A stretch of DNA of 23,856 bases. Origin: DASZYF01 sp035545535. Lineage in GTDB: Bacteria > Actinomycetota > Actinomycetes > Mycobacteriales > CAJCIY01. A model generated the notes under the pieces. The model did no database searches. It saw only the letters and a program-made list of their open reading frames with translations, and was not told the origin of the DNA. Position 1 is the first letter of the stretch; every line of letters begins with the position of its first letter. Positions 1 to 8,160 of the stretch are shown here, in pieces. The stretch spans positions 1-23,856 of the forward strand of contig DASZYF010000010.1 in the NCBI GenBank assembly GCA_035545535.1. Reading direction: 5' to 3'. A program made the position numbers and the translations under genes.

Positions 1-2
1 AC

Positions 3-2198
3 ATGGCTGAGGCCCACGGCGCCCCCGTGTGGGACTCCCCGCACCTGCGGGACGGGCGCCGACGTCTGGCCTCGGCCATCGACGCGCTCGATCCGATGCT
101 GCCGGTCCCGGCGATCGCGCGGATCGCGGTCGAGCACGTGGTGGGCGCGCTGGGCGCGCTGTCCGGCGGCTGCTGGCTGCTGTCCGACGACGGCGCGGCC
201 CTCGAGCTCGTCGCGAACCTCTCGGCCACCGACACCACCCGTACGGCCAACGCCCGGCTGGGGCTGGACGCCGACTCGGTCGTCGCCCGCGCCGCGCGGG
301 CAGGGGAGGGGCTGTTCATCCCCGCCGGCACGGCCGACGTCGTCGGGGCGGCGGCGCCCGACCGCGGGATCATCGCGCTGCCGATGATCGGCCACGACGA
401 GGTCGCAGGGGTCATCGCGGTCAGCGTCGACGGGTCCCGGGAGGCCTCGCGGGCTGACCTCGCCTTCGGCGTGACGCTCGCGCAGCTCTGCGCGGGTGCC
501 ATCCGGCGCGCCCGGCTGTCCGACGACGCGCGCAACGAGCCCGGCCTGGTGCTGGCCGACCAGCTGCGCTTCTCCAGCGAAGCGAGCGCGCTGCTCGCCG
601 AATCGCTCGAGGTCGATCGCGTGGCCGACGTGCTGGCGCACCTGGCGGTGCCGCGCCTCGGCGGCGCGGCCGCCGTCTACCTGACCGGCGACGACGGCGC
701 CGTCATCGCGGCAGTGGCGCACACCGAGCCCGAGCGCGAGCCGTACCTGCTGCGGATGCTGCGCACGCTGCCGATCACGACCGAGCAGGACATCGGCCCG
801 GGTGCGGTGCTGCGCACCGGTCGCACGGAGCACCTGCCCGCGCTCTCTGAGGAAGCCGTCGCCGAGATGCTGCGGCGGTTCCCCGCGGTGGCGGCGGCGA
901 TCGGTGCGGTCGCGCCGCGCACCGGTTTGCTCGTGCCGCTCGTGGCGCGCGGCCGCGTCAACGGCGTGCTGGCCCTCGCCCGGGACGAGCCCGAGTACTC
1001 CGGCGCCGACCTGCTGCTCGCCGAGGAGCTCGGCCGCCGGGGCGCGCTCGCCGTCGACAACGCGCGGCTGTACGCGCGTGAGCGCGACGCGGCCGTCACG
1101 CTCCAGCGCTCGCTGCTGCCTCCGGCCCTGCCGGACCTGCCCGGTCTCTCGGTCGCCGCGCGCTACCTCCCGGGCACCGCCGGCACCGAGGCGGGCGGTG
1201 ACTGGTACGACGTGATCCCGCTGCCCCACGGCCGCGTCGGCCTCGCGATCGGCGACGTCATGGGCCGAGGGCTGCGGGCCGCCGCCGTCATGGGTCAGGT
1301 CAGCGCGGCCCTGCGCGCGTACGCGCTCGAAGGCTCGTCGCCCAGCCAGCTGCTCGCCCGCCTCGACCGCGTGGTCACCGCGCTGCACGGAACGTCACTC
1401 ACGACCTGCGCGTACGCGGTGTTCGATCCCGCGACCGGCGCGTTGCGCCTCGCGCTGGCCGGGCACCCGCCGCCGCTGCGCGTGCTGTTCGCGGGTGATG
1501 GCGCCGCGGAGGCCGAGTACGTCGACGTCGAGCCCGGTCTGCCGCTCGGCGTCGAGACGAGCGACTACCCCGAGGCGGCGCTCGCCCTGCCGCGCGGCGG
1601 CGCGCTCGTGCTCTACACCGACGGGCTCGTCGAATCGCGCAACGGCGGGCTCGACCCCGGCCTGGACCGGCTGCGCGACGTCGCCCGCACACCGCGTCCG
1701 GACGACCGGGGCATGGCCACGGCGTTGGCCGACGACATCGTCACGACCCTGTCGGAGCACCGCGACGAAGGCGACGACACCGCGCTGCTGGTGCTCGTGC
1801 GCGAGACCGCGCTCGTGGCCACGTGGGACCTGCCGGAGACGCCGGACGGTGCGGGCATGGCGCGGCGCGAGATCACGTCGGTCATCGACGCGTGGGGCCT
1901 GGCGGCGCTGCGCGACGACGTCGTGCTGCTGGTCAGCGAGCTCGTGACCAACGCGCTGCGGCACGCGCGGCCACCGGTGCGGTTGCACGCGGAGGCCGAC
2001 GACCGGCGGTTGCGCATCGGTGTCGACGACGGGGGAGCGGCGGTGGTGCTTCGGCCGCGGCTGTTCCCACCGGCCGAGCAGGAGAACGGGCGCGGCCTCG
2101 CGCTGCTCGAGACGCTGTCCAGCCGCTGGGGCATGGTCGCACGCCCCGACGGCAAGACCGTGTGGTTCGAGCTCGACCGTCCCGCTGTGACCGCGTGA
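3..2198 (+). CDS. GAF-SpoIIE serine phosphatase with C-terminal HATPase (anti-sigma-type kinase) domain
   Basis: Predicted cytoplasmic stress or sigma-factor regulator that joins sensor, PP2C-type phosphatase and RsbW-like kinase in one chain. Two GAF-like sensor regions lie at about residues 25-170 and 195-355. The SpoIIE phosphatase domain (about 365-600) shows the usual LQRSLLP entry, GGDWYD (398-403), GDVMGRG (417-423), LVLYTDGLVESR (535-546) and DDTALLVL (591-598), so the metal-binding Asp residues 400, 418, 540 and 592 are present. The HATPase domain (about 610-725) has the N box SELVTNALRHA (E646, N650), a VDDGG motif near 675 and GRGLALL near 697. In this family the phosphatase dephosphorylates an anti-anti-sigma factor that the kinase domain phosphorylates. 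No such partner gene is in the window. The ATG is only two bases from the window edge, so the true start could lie further upstream. It converges on the MscS gene with 9 bp between stops. The family call is sure; the target is unknown. Confidence 0.9.
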   Translation: MAEAHGAPVWDSPHLRDGRRRLASAIDALDPMLPVPAIARIAVEHVVGALGALSGGCWLLSDDGAALELVANLSATDTTRTANARLGLDADSVVARAARAGEGLFIPAGTADVVGAAAPDRGIIALPMIGHDEVAGVIAVSVDGSREASRADLAFGVTLAQLCAGAIRRARLSDDARNEPGLVLADQLRFSSEASALLAESLEVDRVADVLAHLAVPRLGGAAAVYLTGDDGAVIAAVAHTEPEREPYLLRMLRTLPITTEQDIGPGAVLRTGRTEHLPALSEEAVAEMLRRFPAVAAAIGAVAPRTGLLVPLVARGRVNGVLALARDEPEYSGADLLLAEELGRRGALAVDNARLYARERDAAVTLQRSLLPPALPDLPGLSVAARYLPGTAGTEAGGDWYDVIPLPHGRVGLAIGDVMGRGLRAAAVMGQVSAALRAYALEGSSPSQLLARLDRVVTALHGTSLTTCAYAVFDPATGALRLALAGHPPPLRVLFAGDGAAEAEYVDVEPGLPLGVETSDYPEAALALPRGGALVLYTDGLVESRNGGLDPGLDRLRDVARTPRPDDRGMATALADDIVTTLSEHRDEGDDTALLVLVRETALVATWDLPETPDGAGMARREITSVIDAWGLAALRDDVVLLVSELVTNALRHARPPVRLHAEADDRRLRIGVDDGGAAVVLRPRLFPPAEQENGRGLALLETLSSRWGMVARPDGKTVWFELDRPAVTA

Positions 2199-2207
2199 CG
2201 CGTCGGC

Positions 2208-2939
2208 TCAGGCCGCTTCCGGATCGACGGTGCGCTGCGTGTGGTTGCCGACCGTGACGACCTCGCCGTTGCGGATGTGCCACAAGGTGCCGTCGTCGGA
2301 ACGGATGCGCGTGGAGCGCAGCCCGACCGTCTCGACGACCCCCTCGACGTCGCCGATCTTCACGTGATCACCGACCCCGTACTGGTCCTCGAGCACGAGG
2401 AACAGGCCGGAGAGGAAGTCCTTGACGAGGTTCTGCGCACCGAAGCCGACCGCGACGCCGACGATGCCCGCCGACGCGATGATCGGCGCGAGGTTGATGC
2501 CCAGCTCGCCGACGATGATGATCGCCGCGATCGTCGAGATGACGACGTTGGTGATGCTCGACAGGACCGACCCGATGGTCGTCGCCCGGGCCCGCCGCCG
2601 CGCCACCGCCGCCGGGCTCATGTCGATCACCACGTGACCGATGCGCTCGATCTGCCGGTTCACCCGGCCTTCGGCGGTCGAGCGAACCGTGCGGCGGATG
2701 AGCCGGCCGGCGAGCGCGCGCAGCACGAGCGCGGCGATGACCACGATGAGGATGTGGAACAGCCGGAGGATGATCTCGCTGCCGCCGGCCAGCCACTTCG
2801 AGCCCGTGATGTGCAGGACGTGCAGGCAGAAGCTCGTCGGTGACGAGCCGCACGCGTCCGTCTCCGCCTTCGTCGGACCGCCCGGCGCCGGGGCCGATGC
2901 TGCGGGGGATCCTGCGAGGGCCCACACCAGCGCCAGCAC
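2208..2939 (-). CDS. Small-conductance mechanosensitive channel, MscS family
   Basis: Membrane channel that opens under tension and releases solutes during osmotic down-shock. From the GTG at 2939 the product is 243 aa. It begins with a hydrophobic leader (LALVWALAG), followed by a short extracytoplasmic stretch, TM1 at about 54-78, TM2 at about 123-144, and the pore-lining TM3 with the family signature GFGAQNLVKDFLSG starting near 165. A beta domain follows (VLEDQYGVGD, then GVVETVGLRSTRIR). The protein stops soon after the beta domain, so the C-terminal alpha/beta cage of E. coli MscS (286 aa) looks mostly absent. Start choice: a TTG at 3011 would add 24 residues of unlikely sequence and overlap a perfect palindrome, whereas the GTG at 2939 sits 7 nt behind a TAGGGT box and suits a leaderless transcript. 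It is divergent from the HNH gene. Confidence 0.88.
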   Translation of the reverse strand: MLALVWALAGSPAASAPAPGGPTKAETDACGSSPTSFCLHVLHITGSKWLAGGSEIILRLFHILIVVIAALVLRALAGRLIRRTVRSTAEGRVNRQIERIGHVVIDMSPAAVARRRARATTIGSVLSSITNVVISTIAAIIIVGELGINLAPIIASAGIVGVAVGFGAQNLVKDFLSGLFLVLEDQYGVGDHVKIGDVEGVVETVGLRSTRIRSDDGTLWHIRNGEVVTVGNHTQRTVDPEAA

Positions 2940-2946
2940 CTCGCCG

Positions 2947-2952
2947 ACCCTA
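2947..2952 (-). promoter_or_regulatory. Putative -10 box (TAGGGT) of the MscS gene
   Basis: The minus strand reads TAGGGT and, 7 nt later, the GTG at 2939. This matches the actinobacterial TAnnnT -10 pattern at the distance expected when transcription begins at the start codon itself. No clear -35 is visible. The assignment is inferred from position alone. Confidence 0.45.
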
Positions 2953-3006
2953 CTGAGCCACCCGGGAGGGCCATCCGGGTGACCGCCGAGCACCTCCAGG
3001 GGACAC

Positions 3007-3027
3007 GCCAACGTCTTAGACGTTGGC
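3007..3027. promoter_or_regulatory. Perfect 9-3-9 inverted repeat between divergent genes (operator candidate)
   Basis: Arms GCCAACGTC (3007-3015) and GACGTTGGC (3019-3027) are exact reverse complements around TTA. The repeat lies in the 133-bp divergent interval between the MscS start (2939) and the HNH start (3073). A separate 12-bp palindrome (GGCCGCGCGGCC, 3025-3036) overlaps its right edge. No T-run follows on either strand, and no gene ends here, so an operator or mRNA hairpin is more likely than a terminator. I do not recognise the binding protein. Confidence 0.5.
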
Positions 3028-3072
3028 CGCGCGGCCGTCCGTCAGGTTGACTGTCACCACAGGAGGACGACC

Positions 3073-3600
3073 GTGCCGGACGCGCTGGTGCTGAACGCCA
3101 CGTATGAGCCGCTATGCGTGGTGTCGCAGCGCCGTGCCGTCATCCTCGTCCTCGCCGGCAAGGCGGCCTGCGTCGAGGAGACCGACTACGTGCTCCACGC
3201 CGAGCGCCTGTCGGTCACCGTCCCCAGCGTCGTGCGGCTGCATCGCTACGTGCGGGTGCCCTACCGGGCGACCGTGCCGCTGACCCGCAAGGGCGTGCTC
3301 GCGCGCGATCACCACCGCTGCGCCTACTGCGACAGCCCGGCCACCAGCCTCGACCACGTGGTCCCGCGCAGCCGGGGCGGCGCTCACACCTGGGAGAACG
3401 TCGTCGCCGCCTGCGGCCGGTGCAACCACGTCAAGGCCGACCGTGCGGTGGCCGACCTCGGCTGGCGGCTGCGCCGCGTGCCCCGGGCGCCGACGGGCGC
3501 GGCGTGGCGGATCCTCGGCAGCCGCCGCGTGGACCCGTGCTGGGTGCCGTACCTCTCCAGCGCCGGTTCGGCGGGGATGCCCGAGGCGGCGACGGCGTGA
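3073..3600 (+). CDS. HNH endonuclease family protein
   Basis: A 175-aa protein with a C-terminal HNH nuclease fold that binds zinc. After a conserved N-terminal part (MPDALVLNATYEPL) comes CAYC near residue 83, then the core SLDHVVPRSRGGAHTWENVV with the His of DHV and the Asn of WEN, and a second pair in CGRCN. All zinc cysteines and the catalytic His appear intact. The GTG start is supported by a strong AGGAGG Shine-Dalgarno at 3061-3066. This is the widespread actinobacterial HNH protein that, from memory, corresponds to Rv2469c of M. tuberculosis, next to the CtaJ, DUF5130 and PepN genes, so a housekeeping role is more likely than restriction; no methyltransferase partner adjoins it. Its TGA overlaps the GTG of the CorA gene. 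Its cellular substrate is unknown. Confidence 0.88.
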   Translation: MPDALVLNATYEPLCVVSQRRAVILVLAGKAACVEETDYVLHAERLSVTVPSVVRLHRYVRVPYRATVPLTRKGVLARDHHRCAYCDSPATSLDHVVPRSRGGAHTWENVVAACGRCNHVKADRAVADLGWRLRRVPRAPTGAAWRILGSRRVDPCWVPYLSSAGSAGMPEAATA

Positions 3601-4709
3601 CGAGCGGACACCGCGCCGGCACGCTGACGCGGGTCACCGGGATCGCCCGGCGGGGCACCCGCCCCCGTCGCACCCGCACGCGGGACCGCGCGGTCGACGA
3701 GCCGCAGCGCACCTCGCCGCTCGTCGTCGACTGCGGCGTCTACGAAGGCGGCCGGCGGCTGGCCGGCCGCCTCGATCCGGCGGCGGCGCTGCAGCAGGCG
3801 CGGGCGAAGCCGGGCCGGTTCGTGTGGCTCGGCCTGTTCGAACCCACCGACGCCGAGCTCACCGAGATCGCCGCGATCTACGGCCTGCACCCGCTCGCCG
3901 TCGAGGACGCGGTCAACGCGCACCAGCGGCCGAAGGTCGACGAGTACGACGACATGGTCTTCGCGGTGCTGAAGAGCATCCGCTACGTGGAGCACGACAA
4001 GATCACCGACAAGACCGAGGTCGTCGAGACCGGCGAGGTCGAGGTGTTCCTCGGCGCCGACTTCGTCGTGACCGTCCGCCACGGGGCGGCCTGCCCGCTC
4101 GACGGTGTGCGCAACCGGCTCGAGCACGACCGCGACCTGCTGGCGCTGGGGCCCGCCGCGGTGCTGTACGCGGTGGCCGACCACGTGGTCGACGACTACG
4201 AGGTCGTCGTCGACGAGGTGCACGGCGACCTCGACGAGGTCGAGGCACGCGTCTTCGGCAGCCGCCGCGGCGAGGACTCGCAGAACGTCTACCAGCTCAA
4301 GCGCGAGCTGCTCGAGTTCAAGCGCGCGGTCGTCCCGCTGATCCGTCCGATCGCCCAGATGGTCAGCGGTGAGTTCGAGCTGATCCCCGAGCAGATCGAG
4401 GACTACCTGCGCGACGTCGAGGACCACCTGCTGCGCGTGGTCGAGCAGCTCGGCGGCGCCGACGAGCTCCTGTCATCCATCCTCAACGCCAACCTGACAC
4501 AGCTCGCGCTGCAGCAGAACGACGACATGCGCAAGATGACCGCGTGGGCCGGCATCATCGCGGTGCCCACCGCGATCACCGGCTTCTACGGCCAGAACAT
4601 CCCCTACCCGGGGTTCGGCGCGCACCACGGCTTCTACGTGTCGACCGGGCTGATCGTCGGCGGGATGGGCTACCTGTACTGGCTGTTCAAGAAGAAGAAG
4701 TGGCTCTGA
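3597..4709 (+). CDS. corA: CorA-type magnesium/divalent cation transporter (GQN variant)
   Basis: Inner-membrane pentameric cation channel of the CorA family, 370 aa. The soluble part contains the typical LHPLAVEDAV stretch, acidic helices (DYEVVVDEVHGDLDEVE) and a long helix running into the membrane (ILNANLTQLALQQNDDMRKMTAWA). Two TM segments sit at the C-terminus (about 310-332 and 346-364), followed by the basic tail KKKKWL. The selectivity-loop motif, normally YGMN, reads YGQN here (331-334). The first 40 residues are Arg-rich and poorly conserved. Start choice: the GTG at 3597 overlaps the HNH stop (GTGA), implying coupled translation; the open frame upstream only shadows the HNH gene. 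A 7-bp gap separates it from the amidase. The family is certain; because of the motif change the transported ion is less so (magnesium, cobalt or zinc). Confidence 0.9.
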   Translation: MTSGHRAGTLTRVTGIARRGTRPRRTRTRDRAVDEPQRTSPLVVDCGVYEGGRRLAGRLDPAAALQQARAKPGRFVWLGLFEPTDAELTEIAAIYGLHPLAVEDAVNAHQRPKVDEYDDMVFAVLKSIRYVEHDKITDKTEVVETGEVEVFLGADFVVTVRHGAACPLDGVRNRLEHDRDLLALGPAAVLYAVADHVVDDYEVVVDEVHGDLDEVEARVFGSRRGEDSQNVYQLKRELLEFKRAVVPLIRPIAQMVSGEFELIPEQIEDYLRDVEDHLLRVVEQLGGADELLSSILNANLTQLALQQNDDMRKMTAWAGIIAVPTAITGFYGQNIPYPGFGAHHGFYVSTGLIVGGMGYLYWLFKKKKWL

Positions 4710-4716
4710 AGACCTG

Positions 4717-6105
4717 ATGGAGCTGCACGACCTCACCGCCCTCGAGGCGGCGGCCGCCGTGCGCCGTGGCGAGGTCTCGCCGGTCGAGCTCGTGACGCAC
4801 GCGCTCGCGCGCGCCGAGGCGCTGTCGGACACGGTCGGCGCGTTCGTCACCATCACCGCAGACCAGGCCCTTGCGCAGGCGAAGGACGCCGAAGCGCGCA
4901 CCGGTGAGCTCCCGCCGTTCCACGGCGTGCCGACGGCGATCAAGGACCTGAACCTCACCGCGGGCGTGCCGACCAAGATGGGCAGCCTCGCGTTCGCCGA
5001 CTTCGTCCCGCCGATCGACGACGACGTCGTCACCGGGATGCGCGCTGCGGGCACGATCAGCATCGGCAAGACGAACGCGCCCGAGGTCGGGTTGCCCTGC
5101 TACACCGAGCCCGACCCGTCGATCGCGCCGCCGGCGCGCACGCCCTGGGACCTGACGCGCTCGGCGGGCGGGTCCAGTGGCGGTTCCGCGGCCGCCGTCG
5201 CGAGCGGCATCGTCCCGGTCGCGTCCGCGAGTGACGGCGGTGGCTCCATCCGCATCCCCGCCTCGGTCACCGGGCTCGTCGGGTTCAAGCCGAGCCGCGG
5301 GCGGGTCAGCAACGGCCCGCTCGGCACCGACTGGAGCGGGCTCGTGCACCAGCTCGTGCTCGCCCGCACCGTGGCCGACAGCGCCGCGTTCCTCGACGTG
5401 CTCGCGCAGGACAGCACGGGCGGCCCGTTCCTTCCCGCGACCGAACGGCCCCCGCGGCGCCTTCGCGTCGCGCGCTCGCTCGACACGAGCGTGGGCGTCG
5501 TGCCGCACCCGCCGTGCATCGCCGCCGCGGACGCGGCCTGCGCCGCACTCGCCGCGCTCGGGCACCTGGTCGAGGACGTCGCCGGACCGATCCTGCCCGG
5601 CGAGCTGTACGACCAGTTCATCGTGCTGTGGGCCACCAGCGCGGCATCGATCCCGATCGATCCGGCGAAGGAGCACCTCCTGCGCCCGCTGACCCGCGCA
5701 CTGCGCGAGCGCGGTCGGTCTCTGTCCGCGCCCCAGCTCGCGGCGGCGCTCGGGATGATCGGCATGGCGGTGCGTGCGGCTGCGGCGCGGTTCGCGGGGT
5801 ATGACGTGATCGTGTGCCCCACCCTCGCGCAGCTGCCCGCCGCTGTCGGCCAGCTCCGCGACGACGACGACCCGTGGTCCGACTTCGACGCGCAGGTGCG
5901 CTACACGCCCTACACCGCGATCCACAACACCACCGGCTGGCCGTCGATCTCGTTGCCGCTGCACTGGCACGAGGCCGGCGGCGTGACGCTGCCCGTCGGG
6001 GTGATGCTCACCGCGCACGCCGGGCAGGACGCGCTGCTGCTCTCGGTCGCCGCGCAGCTGGAAGCCGCCCACCCGTGGCGCGACCGCCGTCCCCCGATCT
6101 GGTGA
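4717..6105 (+). CDS. Amidase signature family hydrolase
   Basis: Cytoplasmic amide hydrolase of 462 aa using the Ser-cisSer-Lys triad. Lys76 lies in HGVPTAIKDL, the Gly/Ser-rich signature runs GGSSGGSAAAVASG with the cis-Ser at 153, and the nucleophile Ser177 is in SDGGGSIRIPAS; the 24-residue Ser spacing matches the family. The C-terminal half (YTPYTAIHNTTGWPSISLPL) resembles 6-aminohexanoate-cyclic-dimer hydrolase and general amidases more than GatA, and no gatC or gatB is nearby. The substrate cannot be told from sequence. The ATG follows the CorA stop by 7 bp and its TGA overlaps the malQ GTG, so it sits inside a polycistronic unit. A functional link with the neighbouring transporter or glucanotransferase is not apparent. 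Confidence 0.9.
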   Translation: MELHDLTALEAAAAVRRGEVSPVELVTHALARAEALSDTVGAFVTITADQALAQAKDAEARTGELPPFHGVPTAIKDLNLTAGVPTKMGSLAFADFVPPIDDDVVTGMRAAGTISIGKTNAPEVGLPCYTEPDPSIAPPARTPWDLTRSAGGSSGGSAAAVASGIVPVASASDGGGSIRIPASVTGLVGFKPSRGRVSNGPLGTDWSGLVHQLVLARTVADSAAFLDVLAQDSTGGPFLPATERPPRRLRVARSLDTSVGVVPHPPCIAAADAACAALAALGHLVEDVAGPILPGELYDQFIVLWATSAASIPIDPAKEHLLRPLTRALRERGRSLSAPQLAAALGMIGMAVRAAAARFAGYDVIVCPTLAQLPAAVGQLRDDDDPWSDFDAQVRYTPYTAIHNTTGWPSISLPLHWHEAGGVTLPVGVMLTAHAGQDALLLSVAAQLEAAHPWRDRRPPIW

Positions 6106-8018
6106 GCGCACCGCCTGCCGGCAGCCGTGAGCAGCGCGCGGCGGCCGCCGGCATCGCGACCGAGTACGAGGACTGGGCGCACCACCCGACGCCGGTGGCG
6201 CCCGACGACGTCGACGCGGTGCTCGCCGCGTTCGGACCGGTCAACGCCGGCCCGCCGCCGACCGTCGTCGTCCGCGACGGCCGCGCTCCCCAGGGGACGG
6301 TGCTGCTCGAGGACGGCAGTGTGCTCCCGGCGGGGGCGGAGGTCCCGGTCGGCTACCACCGGCTGCAACGTCCGGACGGCAGCGAGGCGACGCTGATCAG
6401 CGCGCCGGCGGCGCTCCGGCAGCCCGACGGGCGGCTGTGGGGGTGGGCGGTGCAGCTGTGGGCGCTGCGCTCGGCCCGGTCGTGGGGCCGCGGTGACTAC
6501 CGCGACCTCGCCGACGTGGCGGTGTGGGCCGCGGAACGGGGCGCCGACCTCGTCCTCGTCAACCCGCTGCACGTCGCCGCCCCCGGCCACCCGGTCGAGC
6601 GCTCGCCGTACTCGCCGTCGAGCCGGCGGGTGCACGACGTCGGCTCGATCGCCGTGGACCTGCTGCCCGAGTGGGAGGACGCGGGCCGCGCGCTGCGCGC
6701 GCGCGTCGCCGCCCTGCGCCCCCCGCAGCGCGTGCTCATCGACCCCGACGAGGCCTGGGCGGCGCGCGAGGCGGCGTTCGCGCTGCTCGCGCCCCGCGAC
6801 CTCGAGCCGCCGGCCGACCCCGTCGTGCGCCAGTGGTGCACGTGGGCCGCGCTCGCGGAGGTGCACGGCGCCGACTGGCGCACCTGGCCCGCGGCGCTGC
6901 AGGAGCCCGGCCCGGCGGCGGACGCCGCCGCCGACGAGGGGCGGGTCGCGTTCCACGGCTGGCTGCAGCAGCGCGCCGCGGAGCAGCTGACGCGCGCGCA
7001 GCAGCACGCTCGCGCGGCCGGCATGCGGGTCGGCATCGTGCACGACCTCGCGGTCGGCGTGCACCCCGGCGGCGCCGACGCGTGGGCGCTCTCGACCGAG
7101 CTCGTCCGCGGCATGACCGTCGGCGCGCCGCCCGACTCGTTCAACCAGAAGGGCCAGGACTGGCAGCTGCCGCCGCTGCACCCGCAGCGCATCGCCGAGA
7201 CCGGCTACGCGGCGTTCCGCGACGTGGTGCGTGCGGCGCTGCACCACGGCGGCGGGCTGCGGCTCGACCACGTCATGGGGCTGTGGCGCCTGTGGTGGGT
7301 GCCCGAGGGCCGCACGCCGGACCACGGCACCTATGTCTCCTACGACGCCGACGCGATGCTCGCGGTCGTCGCCGTCGAGGCCACGCGCTCGGGCGCACTG
7401 GTGCTCGGTGAGGACCTCGGCACCGTGCAGCCCGCGGTGAACGAGCGGCTCGCCGCCGAGGACGTGCTCGGCTGCGACGTGCTCTGGTTCTGCACCGACC
7501 CCGACACCGGCGCGCCCCTGCCGTCCGAGCGCTGGCGGGCCCGCGCGGCCGCGAGCATCAGCACCCACGACCTGCCCACCGCGTACGGCTGGCTCGCCGG
7601 CGAACCGGTCCGGGTGCGCGCCGAGCTCGGCCTGCTCGGCGTCAGCCGCGAAGAGGAGCAGGCCCGCCTCGACGCCGAGCATGCGGCCTGGCGGGCGCTG
7701 CTCGTCGCCGAGGGGCTGCTCGAGCGGGCCGACGCCCCTGACGACGCGGTCGTCCTCGCCCTGCACCGGCTGGTCGCCCGCACCCCGGCCCGGGTCGTGC
7801 TGGCCGCCTTCGGCGACGCCACCGGTGACCTGAACCAGCCCAACCTGCCCGGCACCGTCCCGCTGCGCGACCCCTACCCCAGCTGGTGCCTGCCCGTGGC
7901 CGACCGGGCCGGCCGGCCGCTCGGGCTCGAGACCCTGCGCCAGCACCCCGGGGTGGCCGCAGTGGTGGCCGCGGTCGTCGCCGAGCGCGCCGCACCCCGG
8001 CCGGCCAGAAGATCTTGA
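6102..8018 (+). CDS. malQ: 4-alpha-glucanotransferase (amylomaltase, GH77)
   Basis: Transfers alpha-1,4-glucan segments between maltodextrins, in glycogen and maltodextrin metabolism in the cytoplasm. From the GTG at 6102 it is 638 aa. Catalytic residues are visible: the nucleophile Asp389 in LRLDHVMGLWRLWWVP, the acid/base Glu437 in LGEDLGTV, and Asp490 in STHDLPT. Other GH77 landmarks are WGRGDYRDL (128-136), NPLH (154-157), SPYSPSSRR (168-176) and PDSFNQKGQDWQLPPLHP (344-361). The roughly 110 residues before the catalytic barrel form the N-terminal extension usual in actinobacterial MalQ. The start overlaps the amidase stop (GTGA), pointing to translational coupling; no Shine-Dalgarno is visible. 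It is the last gene of the run and is followed by a 13-bp-stem hairpin. No other maltose gene is nearby. Confidence 0.93.
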   Translation: MSAPPAGSREQRAAAAGIATEYEDWAHHPTPVAPDDVDAVLAAFGPVNAGPPPTVVVRDGRAPQGTVLLEDGSVLPAGAEVPVGYHRLQRPDGSEATLISAPAALRQPDGRLWGWAVQLWALRSARSWGRGDYRDLADVAVWAAERGADLVLVNPLHVAAPGHPVERSPYSPSSRRVHDVGSIAVDLLPEWEDAGRALRARVAALRPPQRVLIDPDEAWAAREAAFALLAPRDLEPPADPVVRQWCTWAALAEVHGADWRTWPAALQEPGPAADAAADEGRVAFHGWLQQRAAEQLTRAQQHARAAGMRVGIVHDLAVGVHPGGADAWALSTELVRGMTVGAPPDSFNQKGQDWQLPPLHPQRIAETGYAAFRDVVRAALHHGGGLRLDHVMGLWRLWWVPEGRTPDHGTYVSYDADAMLAVVAVEATRSGALVLGEDLGTVQPAVNERLAAEDVLGCDVLWFCTDPDTGAPLPSERWRARAAASISTHDLPTAYGWLAGEPVRVRAELGLLGVSREEEQARLDAEHAAWRALLVAEGLLERADAPDDAVVLALHRLVARTPARVVLAAFGDATGDLNQPNLPGTVPLRDPYPSWCLPVADRAGRPLGLETLRQHPGVAAVVAAVVAERAAPRPARRS

Positions 8019-8063
8019 AGTCCCGAGCAGGAACCCGCCTGCCGGGCGTCGAAGACGAGCACT

Positions 8064-8108
8064 GACGAGGGTGGCGTCCCCCGCGGGGGTGGTGGCGCCA
8101 CCCTCGTC
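8064..8108 (+). terminator. GC-rich hairpin after malQ
   Basis: A perfect 13-bp stem, 8064-8076 pairing with 8096-8108 (arms begin GACGAGGG and end CCCTCGTC), encloses a loop that itself holds the palindrome CCCCCGCGGGGG (8078-8089). It starts 46 bp after the malQ stop and lies ahead of the next promoter. There is no U-tract, which is common for actinobacterial terminators. It is the natural end of the HNH-corA-amidase-malQ transcript. Confidence 0.65.
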
Positions 8109-8129
8109 CGTCTTCCCGGGCACCCGGTG

Positions 8130-8145
8130 CGCGAGCAGGCTCGCG
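8130..8145. promoter_or_regulatory. Inverted repeat at the -35 region of the ctaJ-like gene
   Basis: CGCGAGC (8130-8136) and GCTCGCG (8139-8145) form a perfect 7-2-7 dyad. Its centre lies about 25 bp ahead of the TAGCCT box at 8161, where a -35 element or an activator or repressor would bind. The 2-nt spacer makes an RNA hairpin less likely than a protein site. No known regulator is recognised. Confidence 0.35.
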
Positions 8146-8160
8146 GGTGGGCTCGTCGGA

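Noticed and set aside
3114..3596. Open frame extending the CorA reading frame 161 codons upstream across the HNH gene
   Set aside because: Its translation is Arg/Pro/Gly-rich shadow sequence, while the HNH frame is clearly conserved. The CorA GTG at 3597 overlaps the HNH stop and gives the expected protein.
3073..3600. HNH gene as part of a restriction or defence system
   Set aside because: No methyltransferase, helicase, toxin or mobile gene adjoins it. Its neighbours are housekeeping, and the family is widely conserved in actinobacteria.
5910..8123. A 737-codon minus-strand open frame opposite malQ
   Set aside because: No recognisable motif, Gly/Arg/Ala-rich shadow composition; malQ on the other strand has all its catalytic residues.
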